From the NCBI GenBank assembly GCA_016294985.1, contig JAECRW010000050.1, positions 1-9,772 of the forward strand: DNA of 9,772 nucleotides. The letters are read 5' to 3'. The notes beneath the pieces are model-generated. The model was not told the DNA's origin. It did not search any database and worked only from the letters and a program-made list of their open reading frames with translations. The DNA comes from Candidatus Sifarchaeum marinoarchaea. Lineage in GTDB: Archaea > Asgardarchaeota > Sifarchaeia > Borrarchaeales > Borrarchaeaceae. Positions 5,433-9,772 of the stretch are shown here, piece after piece. Numbering within the stretch: position 1 is the stretch's first letter; each line of letters starts with the position of its first letter. Both the position numbers and the translations under genes were made by a program.

Positions 5433-7298
5433 TTATTTAGTTAATTGCTTTGCCAACTGCTTAAAGGCGATTAAATATTGCGCATGTGACCAGGTTAAAG
5501 GCACAACACTTAATGGATTTCCTTTAGAATCAACCTGTTCTGGAAGTAGATAGGTCTCTAAAGCATTATCTGCAACTAGATGAAATAATCTAATAGCTTT
5601 TTTGGTCTCATTAATCCAGAGATAATATTCCGCAAGAAATAGCGTGCAGATAATCCAAGGATTTTCATGACCTTGATAATTGTCTCCTTGATACCTGAAA
5701 ACTCCACGTTCTTTCAAAAGATGATCTTCTATAGCCTTCATAGTTGAACGCACACGCTCATCTGAGGGGGAGAGGACATCAAAAAACCAAATCCCAAATA
5801 AAGATGAATCGACAGTATCGTCTTCTGGTTTTATAGATCTTCTAAATCTCTGGGTCTTCGGATTCCATAGGAATCTCTGGATCGCCTCTTTTATCTCCTC
5901 TGCACCTTTATGCCAACGTTTTGAAAAATCCAGTTTTCCGAGATTGTGGGCGATTCTAGATGCTCCTAAAAGCCCGCCATAAACAGCAGAAGACGAATAG
6001 GTGAAGATTCCCGTTCTTTCCTCCCAAAGATCATAACTTACAGGTTTTGGCAGTTTGGTTTCTTCATCCCTCCACTTCATAAGAAATTCTGCTGCGCCTT
6101 TTATCATTTCCCATAATTTATGGTTTCTTAGATACTCTAGATCCGGTAATGATCTGCAATGACTGTCAAGCGCAAAGAGGACGGCTCCGGTTTGATCGAT
6201 CTGAATGAAGGGATGCTCGTGCCATGTTGGTCCAAATGAGCCATCAGGACAATATCTATGAAGAAAATAGTTACCACTCCCAATAGTTTTGATTGCAAAA
6301 TCGAAGAATTTGCGAGATAAGGAAAATTGCGAAATAGAATCGAATCCTTTGACCACAAAGGCGGCGTCCCTCGGCCAACAGTAAAGGTAAGAATCTCCTC
6401 CATATCGAACTATATCGGCATCTGGCGAGGCAATAATTGAACCTGTTTTGTGATCAGACATTAGAGCCGTGATTATAGCCGAAATGTTAAAAAGTTTATT
6501 AAGTCGTTCGTCTGTTACATTTTCAGCATTTGCTGAATCTCTTGCATTCTGTAACCATCGATTCCAAAAGACGAAGGTCTCATCGTACAATTTATCAATT
6601 GTTTTATAGTGAACAACTTTTAGAGCTTTGTTTGCCTCATGATATCCTTGTCCAGCACAAAAGAACAACGAAACCCTCGAAAATGGGCTTTGTTGAGGAT
6701 CTAAACTCACATTAAAGCCTATTGCGGAGTCTACTGGTCCATGTGATGCCGGACATCCAGATAAATGCCCATCCTCAGCGTCTACAAAAGTACCGCGCAA
6801 ATCTTTAAAATCGGCACGACCACAAGCTAGTTGTGTAAAGTGCGGGATACTAGCTATCATAACGTAATTGTTGAGTTCATAATGGACTATGCTTTTAATC
6901 TTTTTATCATAAACAGCTGAATCAGGAATCGCCATACCCGTAAAATGTATATCATGATAACTGAATAGTTTAATATCCCGTTTGTTAGGGCTCTCAATGA
7001 TAATATCTCGTACAAAGATCGGGAGATAAGGATATACGAAATCTCTTATCGTTAAACTTATATCATGCTTATTTATCGCATGAGTTATCCCGATCTGTGA
7101 ATCATCTAGGTAATCCTGGGAAACATTCCATTGATCACCTTTCAACCAATTCATACCATAAGATTTTTCCCAGACGCCAAGGTACATTTTATCTATCAAC
7201 TGATAGAGTCCCACCCACGGGAAGTAAGCCTCAGCTATATCACCCTTTTCATTTAGGACAACAGTTAATATTGAATTACCTAGCACTAGAGTCTTCAT
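5433..7298 (-). CDS. Glycoside hydrolase family 15, glucoamylase-type glucan hydrolase
   Basis: This is an inverting alpha-glucosidase of family GH15, which releases glucose from the non-reducing ends of alpha-glucans; family relatives include glucodextranase and trehalase. Numbering is from the ATG at 7307. Residues about 4-250 form the N-terminal beta-sandwich domain of prokaryotic GH15 enzymes (LVLGNSILTVVLNEKGDI, then YFPWVG). The (alpha/alpha)6 barrel follows from about residue 265. Key motifs are YLYCWPRDAAF (307-317, substrate-binding WPRD), YDLWEER (425-431) with general acid E429, and LPEQVD (588-593) with general base E590, followed by PLTWSHAQYL. Full length is about 621-624 residues, normal for archaeal members. 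I prefer the ATG at 7298 because the homologue-like sequence begins MKTLVLGN and AGGATGAT lies just upstream; ATG at 7307 adds three residues. There is no signal peptide, so it acts in the cytoplasm, perhaps on glycogen or imported maltodextrin. The exact substrate (glucan, isomaltose or trehalose) cannot be read from the sequence. Confidence 0.93.
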   Translation of the reverse strand: MKTLVLGNSILTVVLNEKGDIAEAYFPWVGLYQLIDKMYLGVWEKSYGMNWLKGDQWNVSQDYLDDSQIGITHAINKHDISLTIRDFVYPYLPIFVRDIIIESPNKRDIKLFSYHDIHFTGMAIPDSAVYDKKIKSIVHYELNNYVMIASIPHFTQLACGRADFKDLRGTFVDAEDGHLSGCPASHGPVDSAIGFNVSLDPQQSPFSRVSLFFCAGQGYHEANKALKVVHYKTIDKLYDETFVFWNRWLQNARDSANAENVTDERLNKLFNISAIITALMSDHKTGSIIASPDADIVRYGGDSYLYCWPRDAAFVVKGFDSISQFSLSRKFFDFAIKTIGSGNYFLHRYCPDGSFGPTWHEHPFIQIDQTGAVLFALDSHCRSLPDLEYLRNHKLWEMIKGAAEFLMKWRDEETKLPKPVSYDLWEERTGIFTYSSSAVYGGLLGASRIAHNLGKLDFSKRWHKGAEEIKEAIQRFLWNPKTQRFRRSIKPEDDTVDSSLFGIWFFDVLSPSDERVRSTMKAIEDHLLKERGVFRYQGDNYQGHENPWIICTLFLAEYYLWINETKKAIRLFHLVADNALETYLLPEQVDSKGNPLSVVPLTWSHAQYLIAFKQLAKQLTK

Positions 7299-7307
7299 AC
7301 AAATCAT

Positions 7308-7462
7308 CCTTGCCTTCAGCTCGTTTCTGAGTAGGAACCGTATTCATCATATTTTAGCATTTCTTGTCAATCTAATTAAATAATTTAAAAAAAACACCTT
7401 CTCAAAAGCCAAAGAAACATGAAAAAAGGCAAGAAATCAAGAAACCGCATTAATTGAATAGA
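7308..7462 (-). promoter_or_regulatory. Intergenic: T-run terminator of the kinase-like gene and AT-rich GH15 promoter
   Basis: On the minus strand, runs of six T (7422-7427) and eight T (7387-7394) follow the kinase-like gene's stop and fit an archaeal U-tract terminator. Directly after the second run comes the AT-rich TTTAAATTATTTAAT (about 7375-7389), a plausible TATA region for the GH15 gene, with transcription starting near 7350. The two genes are therefore probably separate transcripts. Confidence 0.4.
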
Positions 7463-8431
7463 TCACGTCGGAAAGGCAGATACAACGATATTCCGAATGG
7501 TCTCACTTAATATGGTAGCTTCCTTCCGGACTCGCCTCCACACATCACTCAAAATTTTTCGTTGGACGACGGAACTTGTCTGTTCTAAAAATAGAATTAA
7601 CACATCTGCTAAATCAGATAAGACATGATTAAGTGCATCCTCGGTCAAGTTCATTGATCTTAAGTGACGCTCGATAAATACTGTAGTATCCGTTATCAAG
7701 ATATATAAGTCATTCACACGAGCGGCATAGTCATCTTCCTTAGCTTCTCCAAGGTCGATTACAACCCATTTATCTTTCTTTGTTCGTAAAATATGCTCTC
7801 CTTTTAGATCGCCATGAGCGAATCCTAGATCCCAAATCCCCATAATAATGTCGCTTATGTCTCGAAATGAAGAATTGACTTTTTCCTCTCCTACACAGAG
7901 CTGAAGCATAAATTTCTCAAAGGTATACTTAGAATTTATGTAATCCATCCAAAGCACTGATTTAGGTTTCGCACGCCTTAATATTTCTTCGTCTTCAGCC
8001 GCTGTAGGAAGCGACAAGCCCCTTGGTTCAGGTACCGGAAAGCCACTTTCAAATAGTTTTGTTTGAACAGAGCGTTCGCTAATACCAACATCAGGGTCAA
8101 CAATTTTTCCAACTACGTTTTCCTTTACTAAATCTAATCCGCCGGCCACCTCAATCGAGGAAATGGGGAGACCCTCAGTTAAAAACTCAATTAGATAAAC
8201 TTTATTACGACTCCAATGTTCGTACAAGTCAGGGTAATACCCATAGACTTCGGTTACAGAGATAAGATTCTCACTTTTCACCAATTTTGGATGCCAGCGC
8301 AAATAATCCTCAACCTCTTTCGGATTTACGATGTTCAGAGGGGGAAATTCACCTAGACCGAAATAAAGGCGTTGACGTGTTGCCCTATCCATTTCGAAGG
8401 GTTTTACTGTCGAGAGAGGTATCCAACCCAT
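7463..8431 (-). CDS. Protein-kinase-fold protein (RIO/Bud32/WaaP-like) with altered catalytic loop
   Basis: A 322-residue protein whose middle and C-terminal parts resemble small atypical kinases. The N-terminal ~95 residues are a domain I do not recognise. SERSVQTKLFESGFPVPEPRG (118-138) resembles the alphaC/beta4 region of RIO- and Bud32-type kinases. VLWMDYI (159-165) looks like the hinge. The catalytic loop is GFAHGDLKGEHIL (203-215) with likely catalytic D208. The metal-binding segment is VVIDLGEAK (223-231), with D226 in a DLG instead of DFG. The usual Asn five residues after the catalytic Asp is replaced by H213, a change I recall in WaaP/KdkA-type lipopolysaccharide kinases. No clear glycine-rich loop or AxK motif is visible; K109 (VVGKIV) is one candidate lysine. 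The start at 8431 is supported by AAGGTG at 8442-8447. Its substrate (protein, tRNA-modification partner or small molecule) is unknown. It lies 214 bp downstream of fmdA on the same strand, probably with its own promoter. Confidence 0.8.
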   Translation of the reverse strand: MGWIPLSTVKPFEMDRATRQRLYFGLGEFPPLNIVNPKEVEDYLRWHPKLVKSENLISVTEVYGYYPDLYEHWSRNKVYLIEFLTEGLPISSIEVAGGLDLVKENVVGKIVDPDVGISERSVQTKLFESGFPVPEPRGLSLPTAAEDEEILRRAKPKSVLWMDYINSKYTFEKFMLQLCVGEEKVNSSFRDISDIIMGIWDLGFAHGDLKGEHILRTKKDKWVVIDLGEAKEDDYAARVNDLYILITDTTVFIERHLRSMNLTEDALNHVLSDLADVLILFLEQTSSVVQRKILSDVWRRVRKEATILSETIRNIVVSAFPT

Positions 8432-8645
8432 ATTTTTAATACACCTTAATCGGATGCCTTATTTCAAAATTTCACGATATACGCTAAGCTTGTCGCTTAC
8501 ATTGTCTGGTTGTCTTATCTGTTCATCCGCAGAAATCATTTAAAAATCAATAACTTGGAATTTGGAATAATTTGGGATTTGGAAATAATGAAGACAAAAA
8601 AGGTAGAAGAAATGCATACACTCAACAGTGAAATCAGCTTCGTCT
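8432..8645 (-). promoter_or_regulatory. Intergenic between fmdA and the kinase-like gene, with a short G/A/T repeat tract
   Basis: The region holds the kinase-like gene's ribosome binding site (AAGGTG, 8442-8447) and a weak TATA candidate near 8476-8482. On the minus strand a run of six T (8596-8601) about 45 nt after the fmdA stop could end the fmd transcript. At 8556-8590 the plus strand carries imperfect repeats of TTTGGAATAAT (TTGGAA, TTTGGAATAAT, TTTGGG, TTTGGAAATAAT), apparently low-complexity drift. I see no RNA gene. Confidence 0.35.
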
Positions 8646-9772
8646 CTAACTAAAATTTTCCGTGACATCCATTTCGATTGGCGAGCTCCTAGGTAGATAA
8701 TCTAGTTCTACTGGATAGTTGCTTAATTGGATAGTATAGTAACTTCGAAACTTCTCTTCTAAGACTGGTAACAATGCATTTTCTAGTTCCTGTGGAATCT
8801 TTAGATCCAACCAGAACGTTCGTCCTTCTGATGATGCTAAGATTTTTCCATCTTTTGCTACTAATTCGCCTTCTTTAATGGTATATGCTGTATTAGAGAA
8901 TGCTTTTTGTATAGCAACATGATTGTCACTTGGATTTAATGCTGGATCAAAATTGTAGATAGCTACATCAGCGTCTGCTCCAATTCCGAGATGTCCTTTA
9001 TTCTTTAAGCCTAATAATCTTGCAGCTGCAGCTCGCGTCATAATTGCAATTTCATTGAAGGTCAATTCTCTGTCAATATCACTGAGCGTGCTGGCGCTGG
9101 TAGCTTTTTTATGCGAAGTCTTTAACAAGTAGTCTCGTGCTTTTTTGCTCATCAGCCAAGAGATAACTCCCGGATATGTCGTGAATGGTCCACCGTTAGG
9201 GTGATCTGTCGTCATAACCACTCTCCATGGGTTTTCGACCAATAATGCGTATTCCAAACCAATTGTCCACTGTATGGCGTTGATCGGAGATTTTCGGGAA
9301 TAATTAAACGGCACCACACCTGAACCGCATTCCAATTCAACGTCACCATTCAACCATTTGTTGTGCGTTAATTTATACAGGCGATATTCCATTGGGCCAT
9401 CCGCCGTCATCGTAGTGGTGTCACCAAAGATTATCTGACCTAGATCAAAACTTACATGATCGTTCTTGTTCAGATATTCTGCTATATCGGCGGCAGCAGA
9501 TCTAAAGTCCTTCCAACCTTTCCCACCATATGAATGAAATTGAAGATGAGTCATATGAAGAACTTCATTACGTCCTCCATTTCCATTTCCTGCTACTTTA
9601 ATACCCTTTAACGCTTCCATCGTCTCTATAGTCACATCAAAGTTACCCGGTTGTCCAAGTTTTACAGTGTGGAGATGGATTGGATGAGGAAGTCCTAATT
9701 TTTCATTTGTTTTAGCTAAATATTGGATAATTTGTCTTGGAGTAACATTGAAACTAGGAACCGGATCATCTA
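8646..9772 (-). CDS. fmdA: Formylmethanofuran dehydrogenase subunit A (amidohydrolase), 5' end cut by window
   Basis: FmdA/FwdA is the zinc amidohydrolase subunit of formylmethanofuran dehydrogenase. It condenses formate, delivered by an internal tunnel from the Mo/W subunits, with methanofuran, the first step of the archaeal methyl branch. The frame is open from the right edge to the TAG at 8646-8648, giving 374 visible residues; the family is about 570, so roughly 195 N-terminal residues with the first HxH metal motif are missing. An internal GTG at 9635 is not the start, because family sequence continues upstream of it. Visible motifs (numbered from 9770) are PHPIHLH (28-34), THLQFHSYGG (74-83), and TTDHPNGGPF (187-196) with the likely metal ligand D189. 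The GIGADADVAIY strand (262-272) is of the amidohydrolase composite domain, and FRSYYTIQLSNYPVE is the family C-terminus. FmdA and FwdA (Mo/W isozymes) cannot be told apart here. Other fmd subunits probably lie to the right. Confidence 0.95.
   Translation of the reverse strand, partial: DDPVPSFNVTPRQIIQYLAKTNEKLGLPHPIHLHTVKLGQPGNFDVTIETMEALKGIKVAGNGNGGRNEVLHMTHLQFHSYGGKGWKDFRSAAADIAEYLNKNDHVSFDLGQIIFGDTTTMTADGPMEYRLYKLTHNKWLNGDVELECGSGVVPFNYSRKSPINAIQWTIGLEYALLVENPWRVVMTTDHPNGGPFTTYPGVISWLMSKKARDYLLKTSHKKATSASTLSDIDRELTFNEIAIMTRAAAARLLGLKNKGHLGIGADADVAIYNFDPALNPSDNHVAIQKAFSNTAYTIKEGELVAKDGKILASSEGRTFWLDLKIPQELENALLPVLEEKFRSYYTIQLSNYPVELDYLPRSSPIEMDVTENFS

Noticed and set aside
8556..8590. Tandem TTTGGAATAAT-like repeats as a regulatory array
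   Set aside because: The copies are short, unequal and AT-rich, and they lie far from any start codon. Low-complexity sequence explains them.
8646..9635. GTG at 9635 as the fmdA start
   Set aside because: Family-typical sequence (PHPIHLH and preceding residues) continues in frame upstream to the window edge.
1..9772. CRISPR arrays, tRNA or rRNA genes, insertion sequences
   Set aside because: I saw no regularly spaced repeats, no tRNA TTCRANY/CCA-like arrangement in the intergenic stretches and no transposase. The genes look like ordinary core chromosome.

Overview
The window is archaeal chromosomal DNA of moderate to low GC, judged by eye. Two of its gene sets belong to the archaeal (methanofuran/tetrahydromethanopterin-type) Wood-Ljungdahl pathway: cdhC-cdhD-cdhE of the acetyl-CoA decarbonylase/synthase complex (ACDS, the archaeal CODH/ACS), and fmdA/fwdA of formylmethanofuran dehydrogenase. 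CdhC is the short archaeal form without the N-terminal CODH-binding domain of bacterial AcsB. Ribosome binding sites resemble GGTGA/GAGGTG, and AT-rich TATA-like boxes precede genes. No mcr, rRNA or other lineage marker is visible, so methanogen, acetogenic archaeon and uncultivated lineages (for example Bathyarchaeia or an Asgard group) all remain possible. My guess of an uncultivated CODH/ACS-bearing archaeon is inference.

Layout, left to right. 1-3641, minus strand: a tight operon cdhC > cdhD > cdhE, with cdhE cut by the left edge. 3642-4043: a 402-bp divergent intergenic region rich in inverted repeats. 4044-5396, plus strand: a 450-residue protein I do not recognise, with a TTG start. 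5397-5432: a 36-bp convergent gap with a 9-bp-stem hairpin. 5433-7298, minus: a family GH15 alpha-glucan hydrolase (glucoamylase type). 7463-8431, minus: a protein-kinase-fold protein with an altered catalytic loop. 8646 to the right edge, minus: the C-terminal two thirds of fmdA.

How the parts fit: FmdA joins formate, made from CO2 by the partner subunits, to methanofuran as the first step of the methyl branch. CdhD/CdhE carry the methyl group on a corrinoid, and CdhC condenses methyl, CO and CoA into acetyl-CoA. The CO-producing subunits CdhA/CdhB are not in the window. The GH15 enzyme suggests that a glucan reserve or imported oligosaccharide is also used. The kinase-like gene has no evident link to its neighbours.

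The most interesting part is the cdh/unknown-gene divergent region. A perfect 11-bp element (CGTGATGATTA) occurs once on each strand, upstream of each divergent TATA candidate, and a near-perfect palindrome sits where cdh transcription is predicted to start. This suggests co-regulation of the unknown 450-residue protein with acetyl-CoA synthase.
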